The translations under genes were made by a program, and so were the position numbers. From Clostridia bacterium (GTDB lineage Bacteria > Bacillota > Sulfobacillia > SLMV01), in contig SLMV01000148.1 of assembly GCA_007133365.1 (NCBI GenBank), forward strand, positions 1 to 11,001: a stretch of 11,001 nucleotides of DNA. The letters run 5' to 3'. Under the pieces are notes generated by a model. That model was not told the origin of the DNA and did no database searches. It saw only the letters and a list, made by a program, of their open reading frames with translations. Below are positions 1 to 6,760 of this stretch, piece by piece; within the stretch, counting starts at the first letter, position 1, and every line of letters begins with the position of its first letter.

Positions 1-477
1 CGCGAGGCCGCGGAACTCGAAGCCGGTTTACATAATCTGGCCCAAGTGCTTGCGTGTTTTAGCCCAAAGCCGGTGCATCAATGCCCCGGGGCCGGGGCAG
101 CGGGCGGAATGGGCGCGATGCTTCTCGCCCTATTTGGCTCGGTTTTGGTGCCGGGAGCGGCTTACGCCTTGAATCTGACGAACTTCGAAGCGCAACTTTG
201 TCGGACCCAGATGTTGATCACCGGAGAGGGGCAATTAGACGCGCAGAGCCTAAACCAGAAATTACCGGTCGTCTTGGCGCGCCGTGCTCGGCGTTATGGC
301 ATTCCTGTCATGGCGTTGCCCGGCCGATACGTACCGGATTCGAGCGGGTGTCTCGACGAGATCTTCGATGTGATCGTTCCTTTGACTGCTTGGGAGAAGG
401 CCGAAAAGGGCGGGTCGACGTCTCGCCTCTTAGAACGTGCGGCGATGCACGCGGTTCGGTCTTTCTTGGATGGGTAA
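1..477 (+). CDS. Glycerate kinase, type 1 (GlxK/GarK family), C-terminal part
   Basis: The reading frame is open from the first base of the window and stops with TAA at 475-477, so the 5' part lies outside. An internal ATG at 46 is not the start. The family phosphorylates D-glycerate to 2-phosphoglycerate (some members 3-phosphoglycerate) with ATP in the cytoplasm. Visible family signatures are the glycine-rich stretch PGAGAAGGMGAML, encoded near 85-123, and the segment LITGEGQLDAQSL, encoded near 214-255, both typical of the C-terminal half of type-1 glycerate kinases. They are followed by a conserved 'RR.GIPVMAL.G' strand. The gene ends about 38 bases before the 2-hydroxyacid dehydrogenase, whose family includes enzymes that make D-glycerate, so the two probably act in sequence. 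The family assignment is firm; the exact phosphorylation position cannot be told from sequence. Confidence 0.9.
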   Translation, partial: REAAELEAGLHNLAQVLACFSPKPVHQCPGAGAAGGMGAMLLALFGSVLVPGAAYALNLTNFEAQLCRTQMLITGEGQLDAQSLNQKLPVVLARRARRYGIPVMALPGRYVPDSSGCLDEIFDVIVPLTAWEKAEKGGSTSRLLERAAMHAVRSFLDG

Positions 478-515
478 GTTGCTAGAAATCGTCCGGCAAG
501 GAAAGGAGAAGGGTG

Positions 516-1484
516 ATGAAACCCCGAGTCTTCGTTACGCGCGAGATTCCTGACAACGGTCTGAAGATACTAAAGTCTCATTGTCAGGTGAAAGTGTGGC
601 CCGATCGCTTGCCACCGACGCCGGAGGAATTGAGGGTTGAAGTTACGAATGTGGAAGGCTTGTTATGCCTTTTAACCGATGAGATCGATGCGGAATTGAT
701 GGCGCAGGCTCCCCATTTGAAAGTGATCAGTAACTACGCTGTCGGTTACGACAATATTGATGTTGCGGCCGCAAAATCTAGGGGAATCACCATCACCCAT
801 ACGCCGGGTGTTTTGACCGATACGACGGCAGATTTTGCGTTTGCCTTGCTGTTGGCAGTAGCCCGCCGGGTCATTGAAGGGGATCGAGCCACACGAAGCG
901 GCGAATGGCTGGCGTGGGAGCCGACTTTCTTACTGGGAAAGGAAGTTCACCGAGCGACGCTGGGCATTGTGGGGCTGGGCCGCATTGGTCGAGCCGTTCT
1001 CCGACGGGCCCAGGGATTTGGCATGCGCGTCCTTTATCACGATCGGCAGCGAGATTATGAATTAGAGGGTAAGGCGGATTTAACGTATGTTTCACTGTCG
1101 GACCTAATGCAGCAGTCGGATTTTGTGTCGATTCACGTGCCGTTGACCGATGCGACCTATCACCTGTTAGCTCAACCTGAGTTTGAGCAAATGAAGCAGG
1201 GTGCGATCTTGATCAATACATCCCGTGGTGAGGTGGTAGATGAAGACGCGTTGGTTGATGCTTTAAATAAAGGACGATTGGGAGGTGCGGGATTGGACGT
1301 ATACAGTGAAGAACCTTTGCCTTTAGAGCACCCGTTGCAGGGGTTTGATAACGTGATTTTGGCGCCGCACTTAGGAAGTGCCACGGTTCGGACCCGTCGA
1401 GCCATGGCGGAAATTGCTGCCAACGATCTGGTTTCGGTTTTAAAGGGAACGGCCCCTTGTCATCCGGTGAAAGAGGGGGGTTGA
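516..1484 (+). CDS. D-isomer-specific 2-hydroxyacid dehydrogenase (glyoxylate/hydroxypyruvate reductase-like)
   Basis: A 322-residue NAD(P)-dependent dehydrogenase of the D-2-hydroxyacid family, close to the usual 310-330. The start chosen is ATG at 516, seven bases after AAAGGAG (502-508); the GTG directly before it (513) is only four bases from that site. The N-terminal substrate domain contains the hinge motif NYAVGYDNID (about 73-82). The Rossmann domain has GLGRIG at 153-158 followed by a basic-rich strand end (HDRQR), which may suggest NADP(H) use. Catalytic residues are in place: Arg237 in NTSRGE, Glu266 in SEEPLP and His285 in APHLGSAT. The overall pattern resembles glyoxylate/hydroxypyruvate reductases, which form glycolate or D-glycerate. 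The adjoining glycerate kinase supports D-glycerate metabolism. A phosphoglycerate dehydrogenase role is less likely because there is no ACT or regulatory domain. Substrate specificity is inferred. Confidence 0.9.
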   Translation: MKPRVFVTREIPDNGLKILKSHCQVKVWPDRLPPTPEELRVEVTNVEGLLCLLTDEIDAELMAQAPHLKVISNYAVGYDNIDVAAAKSRGITITHTPGVLTDTTADFAFALLLAVARRVIEGDRATRSGEWLAWEPTFLLGKEVHRATLGIVGLGRIGRAVLRRAQGFGMRVLYHDRQRDYELEGKADLTYVSLSDLMQQSDFVSIHVPLTDATYHLLAQPEFEQMKQGAILINTSRGEVVDEDALVDALNKGRLGGAGLDVYSEEPLPLEHPLQGFDNVILAPHLGSATVRTRRAMAEIAANDLVSVLKGTAPCHPVKEGG

Positions 1485-1544
1485 AGGGCCGCAGGACGGA
1501 AAAGTTGACGGCGTGTCTTGCCGGGGTATGGCTTGCATCCGACG

Positions 1545-1572
1545 TTGGTGAGACATAAAGTGAAACTATAGA
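1545..1572 (+). promoter_or_regulatory. Candidate sigma-A-type promoter before the PspC gene
   Basis: TTGGTG (1545-1550) and TATAGA (1567-1572) are separated by 16 bases. The -10 matches TATAAT at four of six positions and the -35 is weak. An alternative a little upstream is TTGACG near 1506 with TATGGC near 1528. Either would start the run of genes from the PspC gene onward. No terminator with a T-run is seen in the 121-base gap, so read-through from the dehydrogenase gene is also possible. Weak evidence, from base matches only. Confidence 0.3.
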
Positions 1573-1605
1573 CGATGGATGGGGTTAAGGAGGCGATCAT
1601 ACAAA

Positions 1606-2199
1606 ATGAAACAGTTATATCGATCTCGACGTGACCGGGTTATCGGCGGAGTTTGTGGCGGAGTCGCCGAGTATTTCGAAACCGATCCTGCCCTAATTCG
1701 CTTGCTTTGGGTTTTGATTGTCCTATTGGGAGGAAGTGGCCTGTTATTATATATTATTGCATGGATCATTATTCCCGAACGGCCCATTTCCCGGCCGACA
1801 ACAAGCACTCCGGAGGCAAGCCAGGAGCCGAGCAACGGCTCGGAAGAATCTAGGGAGTCGACACCATTTCAAACGGAGCATCAACCGGTTCCGCCACCAC
1901 GACCGGTGGATCCACAACGGCGTGTCCGCTGGGGCGGTATCATCCTTATTCTCCTCGGCGCTTACCTATTGATCGATCGCTTTGTCGGGTTTGACCTCTC
2001 GGCTTGGTGGCCGGTGCTTTTGATCCTGTTCGGACTTGCCCTTTTGGTATCTGCGGGATCGGCAAGTGAGCAACCGCTCGCCCCGCCGGATCCCAGTCAT
2101 CTGAGGTCGGAGGAGGAACCCTCCGAAACATCAGCGGCAGTCAGTGAGACCACGGAGGACGAACCCAGCGCAGAAGAAGACGAGCGCCCAAAGGACTAA
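1606..2199 (+). CDS. PspC-domain membrane protein
   Basis: A 197-residue protein. Residues 1-60 form a PspC domain: the opening KQLYRSRRDRVIGGVCGGVA and the close LLYIIAWIIIPERP are characteristic, with one hydrophobic segment at about 33-56. A proline/serine/glutamate-rich linker (about 61-106) follows, then two more hydrophobic segments (about 108-124 and 134-151) in the style of LiaF/DUF5668 membrane modules, and a strongly acidic tail. Start: an upstream in-frame ATG at 1579 precedes the ribosome binding site, so the ATG at 1606, 12 bases after AAGGAGG (1587-1593), is preferred and matches where the family begins. PspC proteins are associated with envelope stress responses; in Bacillota they are often stand-alone and poorly characterised, so no precise role is given. 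It ends 29 bases before rapZ and is probably co-transcribed with it. Confidence 0.87.
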   Translation: MKQLYRSRRDRVIGGVCGGVAEYFETDPALIRLLWVLIVLLGGSGLLLYIIAWIIIPERPISRPTTSTPEASQEPSNGSEESRESTPFQTEHQPVPPPRPVDPQRRVRWGGIILILLGAYLLIDRFVGFDLSAWWPVLLILFGLALLVSAGSASEQPLAPPDPSHLRSEEEPSETSAAVSETTEDEPSAEEDERPKD

Positions 2200-2228
2200 G
2201 GAAGGTGTGGTGAAGGAGGACACTCTGC

Positions 2229-3146
2229 ATGGAATCTATCCGGTTTGTTATTATCACGGGTCTCTCGGGAGCGGGAAAGACGGTGGCCTTACACACCCTC
2301 GAGGATGTGGGCTATTTTTGTATTGATAACCTCCCGCCAGCCCTCATCCCCCGTTTTGCAGAGCTTCTTGCCACCCCGGAGAATTGGATCGATCGGGTTG
2401 CCCTGGTCCTTGATGTCCGCGGCGGCACTTTTTTTGATGAGGTCTTAAATGCCATCGAACGGATCGAAGAAAACCACTCCAGCGTTAAGGTTCTTTATCT
2501 CGAAGCAAGCGTCGAGACGCTTATCAATCGATTTAAAGAAACTCGGCGCCGGCATCCTCTGCACCGTGAGGGCAATATCATGGAAGTCTTGGAGTGGGAG
2601 CGTCAGATGTTGGAAGGGCTCCGGGAACGGGCGGATTTTGTCATCAATACTTCGGGGGGCAACCCCAGTGAGTTGCGACGACGCGTTCTCCAATTGTTAC
2701 CCGAGGATGACCCGGTCAAGTCATTGTACGTTTCGGTCGCCTCTTTCGGTTTCAAAGGCGGGGTGCCGAGGGATGCCGACTTGGTTTTTGATGTCCGTTT
2801 TTTGCCCAATCCCCATTATTCCGATGCCCTTCGGCCGCTGACTGGACTGGATTCGGCCGTTGAGGAGTTCGTCCGCGCCCAATCTGTCACATGCGAGTTT
2901 TGTCGTCGCCTTCTCAGTTTTTTGGATTTCCTGTTACCCCATTATGATGGGGAAGGAAAAACTCAACTGAATATTGCGTTGGGTTGCACGGGCGGCCGTC
3001 ACCGTTCTGTTGTTTTGGCCCGGTGGTTAGGCGACGAGTTGCGGGACCGCGGCTATCCGGTCTTTGTTGAGCATCGAAGCTTGTCAGCGGAAGAGCAAAC
3101 CATGGATGCCCGGGACGAAAGGTCCTCGAATGAGGAGGCAACATGA
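2229..3146 (+). CDS. rapZ: RapZ/YvcJ family nucleotide-binding regulator
   Basis: A 305-residue protein, slightly longer than B. subtilis YvcJ (about 295). A Walker A motif GLSGAGKT lies at 11-18, followed by GYFCIDNLPPALI, which is diagnostic of the family; LVLDVRGG at 59-66 is the likely Walker B strand. The C-terminal half carries FDVRFLPNPHY (187-197) and the signature GCTGGRHRS (252-260). The start ATG at 2229 follows AAGGAGG (2213-2219) by nine bases. YvcJ hydrolyses GTP and affects competence in B. subtilis; in E. coli the C-terminal domain of RapZ binds GlcN6P and controls decay of the sRNA GlmZ, hence glmS expression. In many Bacillota the next gene is yvcK, then whiA; here whiA follows directly. 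The final codons overlap the ATG at 3143 as ATGA. Family certain; the physiological role here is inferred. Confidence 0.96.
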   Translation: MESIRFVIITGLSGAGKTVALHTLEDVGYFCIDNLPPALIPRFAELLATPENWIDRVALVLDVRGGTFFDEVLNAIERIEENHSSVKVLYLEASVETLINRFKETRRRHPLHREGNIMEVLEWERQMLEGLRERADFVINTSGGNPSELRRRVLQLLPEDDPVKSLYVSVASFGFKGGVPRDADLVFDVRFLPNPHYSDALRPLTGLDSAVEEFVRAQSVTCEFCRRLLSFLDFLLPHYDGEGKTQLNIALGCTGGRHRSVVLARWLGDELRDRGYPVFVEHRSLSAEEQTMDARDERSSNEEAT

Positions 3147-3205
3147 CGCGTTCTTATAATGTCCTCAATGAAACCTCAGGGGTCACGGGCAAGGAAGTCG
3201 GCCGA

Positions 3206-4132
3206 ATGACCTTCTCGCAAAAAGTCAAAGATGAGCTCGCCCGCGCACCATTGCCGGAACGACAAGAAGCCGTTCAGGCGGAGCTGTTGGGGTTTTGGCA
3301 CGTGTTGGGGACGTTTTTCGTTCGTGAGAACCAGCCATATCTTCATTTTGAGACGGGGCACTCCGGTACGGCGCGTCGGATCTTTAACCTCTGGCGGCAG
3401 CTGACGTCTATTCGTCCTGAACTCATGATGCGTCGAGAACATCGCCTAAAACAACAACTTCGGTTTCTAACGCGGGTTCGTTTTCAAGAAGAAAGTGAGC
3501 GTGCGCTTGGTCTAGAGAAGGGATCCCTAAAGTCCGATCTTGTTGCCAAATTTCGCGAGACGGTTGGGGATTCAAGACGGGCTCACCAGGGCTTTCTTCG
3601 CGCTGCTTTTTTGGGTAGGGGTTCGATAACCCATCCTCGTTCAGGATATCATCTGGAAATACGTTGCGGGGGAAAGGCCGTTGCTGAATTGATTCAGGAG
3701 GTGCTCCGCCAGGCCAATATTTCGTCTCGTGTTCTAGTCGACCAGTGGGATGCGCATGTCTACCTCAAGGGAGCCGAAACGATTGCTGATTTTTTGAAAC
3801 GGGTGGGCGCCTTGGAGGCGCTTTTCGTTCTCGAGGATATTCGAATTATTCGGGAAGTGCGAAACCGCGTAAACCGCTTAGTCAATTCGGAAACCGCGAA
3901 CATGAGCAAGACCTTGAGGGCGGCGGTTCAGCAGCTGGAGGATGTACGCAGGCTGTCGCCGGAAGGGATGGCCAAATTATCACCCCGAACCCGCGAAATC
4001 ATCGCACTTCGATTGGACCAACCGGAGGCGAGCCTGCGAGAACTCGGGCTGATGCTCGAACCCCCTTTGACGAAATCTTCCGTCGAATATCATTTTCGCA
4101 AGATACGAGACTTGGTTGGCCGTGATATGTGA
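3206..4132 (+). CDS. whiA: WhiA, LAGLIDADG-like/HTH DNA-binding protein
   Basis: A 308-residue protein from the ATG at 3206, where the conserved family opening MTFSQKVKDELA begins, 10 bases after AAGGA (3191-3195). A second candidate start, ATG at 3143, overlaps the rapZ stop as ATGA and follows GAGGAGG by only four bases; it would add 21 residues with no family similarity that I recognise. The N-terminal half is the degenerate homing-endonuclease fold (GFLRAAFLGRGSIT at about 129-142, then GYHLEIRC). The conserved bridge NRVNRLVNSETANMSKTL lies at 220-237. The C-terminal helix-turn-helix region includes LDQPEASLRELGLMLEPPLTKSSV. WhiA is a sporulation regulator in actinobacteria and affects division and growth in B. 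subtilis. The gene ends with TGA at 4130-4132, with rex downstream. Family assignment is firm; the start is about 65:35 in favour of 3206. Confidence 0.95.
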   Translation: MTFSQKVKDELARAPLPERQEAVQAELLGFWHVLGTFFVRENQPYLHFETGHSGTARRIFNLWRQLTSIRPELMMRREHRLKQQLRFLTRVRFQEESERALGLEKGSLKSDLVAKFRETVGDSRRAHQGFLRAAFLGRGSITHPRSGYHLEIRCGGKAVAELIQEVLRQANISSRVLVDQWDAHVYLKGAETIADFLKRVGALEALFVLEDIRIIREVRNRVNRLVNSETANMSKTLRAAVQQLEDVRRLSPEGMAKLSPRTREIIALRLDQPEASLRELGLMLEPPLTKSSVEYHFRKIRDLVGRDM

Positions 4133-4241
4133 CCGAGACCGACGGATCGAACATGATGGTCGCAGGATCACGAGGTGGCTTGTCGAAAGGGCAAAGGAGT
4201 AGTAGTTTAATCTTCTTCCTGTCACCTTTGGGATCGGGACG

Positions 4242-4260
4242 AAAGGAGGAGCAAAATATA
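4242..4260 (+). promoter_or_regulatory. Ribosome binding site that points to an ATA start for rex
   Basis: AAAGGAGGA (4242-4250) is a near-perfect Shine-Dalgarno sequence. Seven bases later, in the rex frame, is ATA (4258-4260), exactly where Rex homologues begin (the next residues are EPKIPDVTIIRLP). No ATG, GTG or TTG in frame lies at a usable distance: the nearest downstream is GTG at 4279, 28 bases past the site, and the nearest upstream is TTG at 4228, before the site. CCTTT (4225-4229) could pair with AAAGG (4242-4246) and partly mask the site, but the stem is short. Confidence 0.6.
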
Positions 4261-4893
4261 GAACCGAAAATCCCCGATGTGACGATAATTCGACTTCCGA
4301 CCTACCTTCGGGTATTGAATGATATACGAGAAGAGGGTGCTGAAATTGTATCTTCGGCGCAGATGTCGGCGCGAACCGGGTATTCTTCTGAACAGATTCG
4401 AAAAGACTTGGCCTATTTTGGTGCGTTTGGCACGCGGGGTTTGGGTTACAAGGTGGACCTTCTCGAACAACGCATTCGCAGAATTTTAGGATTGGAAGAG
4501 TCGGTTCCCATTGCTTTGGTGGGTGCAGGAAAACTGGGGCAGGCCCTGACCCAGTATAGCCGTATCCAACACCAGAATCTTCAGATTGTGGCCCTGTTTG
4601 ACGTGGCCCCCCAACTGATTGGAAAAGAGATTGCCGGCCTGCGGGTGAAACCATTCGAGATGTTATCGGAAATTATTCAGCGCGAAGGAATCCGATTGGC
4701 CATCATTGCAGTACCCCGCGATGCGGCGCAGGAGGTTCTCGATGTATTGGTGGAGAATGGAATTCGTGCCGTGTTAAATTTTGCGCCCGTTCATTTAGAG
4801 GTGCCGAGCGAGCTCGTTGTGCGCACCGTGGACTTGACTTCGGAACTTCAAAGTTTGGCCTACTATGCCAGAGACGGGACAAAATCGTGGTAA
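4258..4893 (+). CDS. rex: Redox-sensing transcriptional repressor Rex
   Basis: Counting from an ATA start, the protein has 211 residues, matching the usual 205-215. Residues 1-80 are the winged-helix DNA-binding domain (IRLPTYLRVL at 11-20, SSEQIRKDLAYFGAFGTRGLGY at about 43-64). The Rossmann domain begins with LVGAGKLGQAL, with GxGxxG at 89-94. The C-terminal helix VDLTSELQSLAYY is the domain-swapped segment of the Rex dimer. Rex binds DNA when NAD+ dominates and releases it when NADH rises, controlling fermentation and respiration genes. The frame is also open back to GTG at 4129, overlapping the whiA stop, but that 43-residue addition has no ribosome binding site and looks non-coding. The roughly 125 bases before 4258 show a weak promoter-like pair, TTGTCG (4180) and TAGTTT (4203). 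cdaA starts 15 bases after the stop. Family firm; start codon unusual. Confidence 0.93.
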   Translation: MEPKIPDVTIIRLPTYLRVLNDIREEGAEIVSSAQMSARTGYSSEQIRKDLAYFGAFGTRGLGYKVDLLEQRIRRILGLEESVPIALVGAGKLGQALTQYSRIQHQNLQIVALFDVAPQLIGKEIAGLRVKPFEMLSEIIQREGIRLAIIAVPRDAAQEVLDVLVENGIRAVLNFAPVHLEVPSELVVRTVDLTSELQSLAYYARDGTKSW

Positions 4894-4908
4894 ATAGGAG
4901 GAGCGCCT

Positions 4909-5757
4909 GTGGCATCGCTTTGGATGCAAGTGGTTTATCATATTGAGTCGTTGACGGTCGGGGAAATCTTCATTTCAATCCTTGACGTGTTGCTCATTGC
5001 TTATATTCTCTACCGCCTTCTATTGATTATTCGAGGGACGCGTGCCATCCATCTGGTTCAGGGGATTTTGGTGCTTTTATTTGCCACGATGGTCAGCGGT
5101 TGGTTAAATCTTTCGGTGGTCAACTGGTTGTTGGAGCAAGCCCAGTTTTCGCTTCTAGTGGCGATTCCGATCGTATTTCAGCCGGAGCTTCGCCGTGCGC
5201 TGGAGCATGTGGGTCGCGGACGTCTTTTCGGCCCGGGAATCGCATTCCTCGAACGCTCGGATCTCGAACAGCTTCTTAAAGATTTGCGTCGGGCCATTCG
5301 CATGCTGGCCCGAAATAAGATCGGTGCCCTGATCGTGATTGAACGTGAATCGGGGCTCGGTGACATTATTGAAACCGGGATTCCGATTGATGGTCGGGTT
5401 TCGCCCGAGGTTTTGGTGAACATTTTCGTGCCGAACACACCGCTTCATGATGGTGCCGTCATTTTGCGGGGTAACCGGGTGGCTGCGGCGGCTTGTTTTC
5501 TCCCATTGACCGAATCACCGGTTGATCCTAAAATGGGGGGACGCCATCGAGCCGCACTTGGCATCACGGAGCAGACCGATGCGGTGGCTCTGGTGGTCTC
5601 CGAGGAGAATGGGGCCGTTTCTTTGGCTCGGGATGGCACCTTGATCCGTAATTTGGATGAGGATAACATGCAAGAAATGCTTGAAAAACTTCTGTCGATT
5701 GATGAGCGATCCGGCGTCTTTTCCTTCTTGAAGAATGGAGGTGACACCACTGAGTAA
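4909..5757 (+). CDS. cdaA: Membrane diadenylate cyclase CdaA
   Basis: A 282-residue protein that makes cyclic di-AMP from two ATP at the membrane. The start is GTG at 4909, five bases after AGGAGGAG (4896-4903). Hydrophobic segments at about 19-41, 48-66 and 77-90 are the three N-terminal membrane helices of CdaA. The cytoplasmic DAC domain follows, with the catalytic motif DGA at 181-183 (in NTPLHDGAVILRG) and RHR at 212-214 (in GGRHRAALGITEQTDA). Length and architecture are those of B. subtilis CdaA. The gene overlaps cdaR by eight bases if cdaR begins at CTG 5750. The cdaA-cdaR-glmM order is the conserved Bacillota arrangement, in which CdaR and GlmM bind CdaA and modulate its activity. 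Cyclic di-AMP controls potassium and osmolyte uptake and cell-wall homeostasis. Confidence 0.97.
   Translation: MASLWMQVVYHIESLTVGEIFISILDVLLIAYILYRLLLIIRGTRAIHLVQGILVLLFATMVSGWLNLSVVNWLLEQAQFSLLVAIPIVFQPELRRALEHVGRGRLFGPGIAFLERSDLEQLLKDLRRAIRMLARNKIGALIVIERESGLGDIIETGIPIDGRVSPEVLVNIFVPNTPLHDGAVILRGNRVAAAACFLPLTESPVDPKMGGRHRAALGITEQTDAVALVVSEENGAVSLARDGTLIRNLDEDNMQEMLEKLLSIDERSGVFSFLKNGGDTTE
5737..5752 (+). promoter_or_regulatory. Ribosome binding site that decides the cdaR start (CTG)
   Basis: GGAGGTGAC (5737-5745) is a strong Shine-Dalgarno sequence located inside the end of cdaA. The only in-frame candidate at the right distance is CTG at 5750-5752, about six bases from GGAGGTG. The in-frame ATG at 5735 overlaps the binding site itself and has no such site upstream. 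Starting at CTG gives MSKFLHNDRLVLIM, the usual short basic lead before the membrane helix in this family. Confidence 0.6.
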
Positions 5758-6709
5758 GTTTCTGCATAATGACCGCCTAGTCTTGATTATGTCCTTTGTA
5801 ATCGCCCTGGCGCTATGGGTGGGGGTGGCGAGCGGGCAAAACCGGGATGTCCAAAGAACTTTTCCCAATATCCCGTTGACTTGGCGTAACCTGCCCGAGA
5901 ATCTTTCAGTGGTCGATACTTCACCGGAAACAGTGGACGTGACGCTTCGCGGGGATCGCGAGATTATGTCGGACCTATCGCCCGAAGATTTTGTCGCGGC
6001 GGTCAATTTGTCGGGGGCCAGCCGTGGTGCGGTCGATTATTTTGTTACCGTTTCGGTTCCTAGGGGGGTTCAGCTGGTTCAGGTGGAACCCCAAACGGTG
6101 ACGGTGGAGTTAGAGCAGTCGGTTGAGGAAGTGTTTCAAGTTTCGATTCGTTTGACCGGCACTCCGGAGGCCGAACTGGCCGAGCCGACCGCCGACCCCG
6201 CACAAGTGGTGGTCAATGGGCCGATGAGTCGAGTGGAGCAAATCGCTGAAGTCCAGGCTGAGGTCGAGGTTGATGGGCTCGATCAGGACCTTCGCGAGCG
6301 CGTGGTTTGTACCCCGGTGGATGCCGAGGGGAATCCGGTCCGAGGGGTGCTCTTGATCCCGCGCCAGGTCGATGTGTTGATCGCTCGAGAAGAAACACAA
6401 GTCACGCGACAGTTGCCGGTGAAACCGGTAATGTATGGCGAATTGCCCCCGGATCGAGTTTTGACGTCGGTGACGGTGCGGCCACGGATGGTCAGCGTAA
6501 CGGGACCGGAAGAAGCCGTGGAACAGTTAGACCATGTTCTGACGGAGCCCATTGACCTGACGGGCCTTGACCTCGACGATACGCTTGAGGTCGAAATACC
6601 GGTGGGAACGACCATTGAAGATCCTGCTGGAATGCGAATTGACCCGCAGGACGTCGTGATCGAATTGATGTTTATGGATCCTGATGCCCAAGATGAAGAT
6701 GAAGAGTGA
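5750..6709 (+). CDS. cdaR: CdaR, YbbR-domain partner of CdaA
   Basis: A 319-residue protein if started at CTG 5750; 324 from the ATG at 5735. One N-terminal membrane helix (about 9-27) is followed by extracytoplasmic YbbR repeats. I see three, at about 38-121, 129-212 and 221-307, each a beta-rich unit ending in a 'P..V.V' strand such as PQTVTVELE, PRQVDVLI and PQDVVIELM. The protein ends in an acidic tail. CdaR proteins sit on the outer face of the membrane and modulate CdaA activity in Bacillus, Listeria and Staphylococcus. The repeat number varies in the family; three is at the low-to-middle end. The gene is translationally coupled to cdaA by an eight-base overlap and ends 51 bases before glmM. 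Domain assignment is firm, exact repeat borders approximate. Confidence 0.92.
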   Translation: MSKFLHNDRLVLIMSFVIALALWVGVASGQNRDVQRTFPNIPLTWRNLPENLSVVDTSPETVDVTLRGDREIMSDLSPEDFVAAVNLSGASRGAVDYFVTVSVPRGVQLVQVEPQTVTVELEQSVEEVFQVSIRLTGTPEAELAEPTADPAQVVVNGPMSRVEQIAEVQAEVEVDGLDQDLRERVVCTPVDAEGNPVRGVLLIPRQVDVLIAREETQVTRQLPVKPVMYGELPPDRVLTSVTVRPRMVSVTGPEEAVEQLDHVLTEPIDLTGLDLDDTLEVEIPVGTTIEDPAGMRIDPQDVVIELMFMDPDAQDEDEE

Positions 6710-6760
6710 GCCGAGCGGCATCTGGATAATGGCAGGCGAGCATGGTTTAGGAGGGGTATT

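Noticed and set aside
1506..1524. Possible terminator after the 2-hydroxyacid dehydrogenase (CGGC/GCCG hairpin)
   Set aside because: Four-pair stem without a T-run.
4180..4195. Possible Rex operator (TTGTCGAAAGGGCAAA) upstream of rex
   Set aside because: Only the left half resembles the Rex box TTGTGAA; the right half does not complete the palindrome.
4129..4257. 43-residue N-terminal extension of Rex from GTG 4129
   Set aside because: No ribosome binding site precedes it, its sequence is Ser/Gly-rich without family similarity, and Rex proteins begin near 4258. Kept only as an alternative start.
3980..4654. Long minus-strand open frame (224 codons) opposite whiA and rex
   Set aside because: It lies entirely opposite two well-conserved genes, has no recognisable domain and reads as low-complexity sequence; shadow frame.
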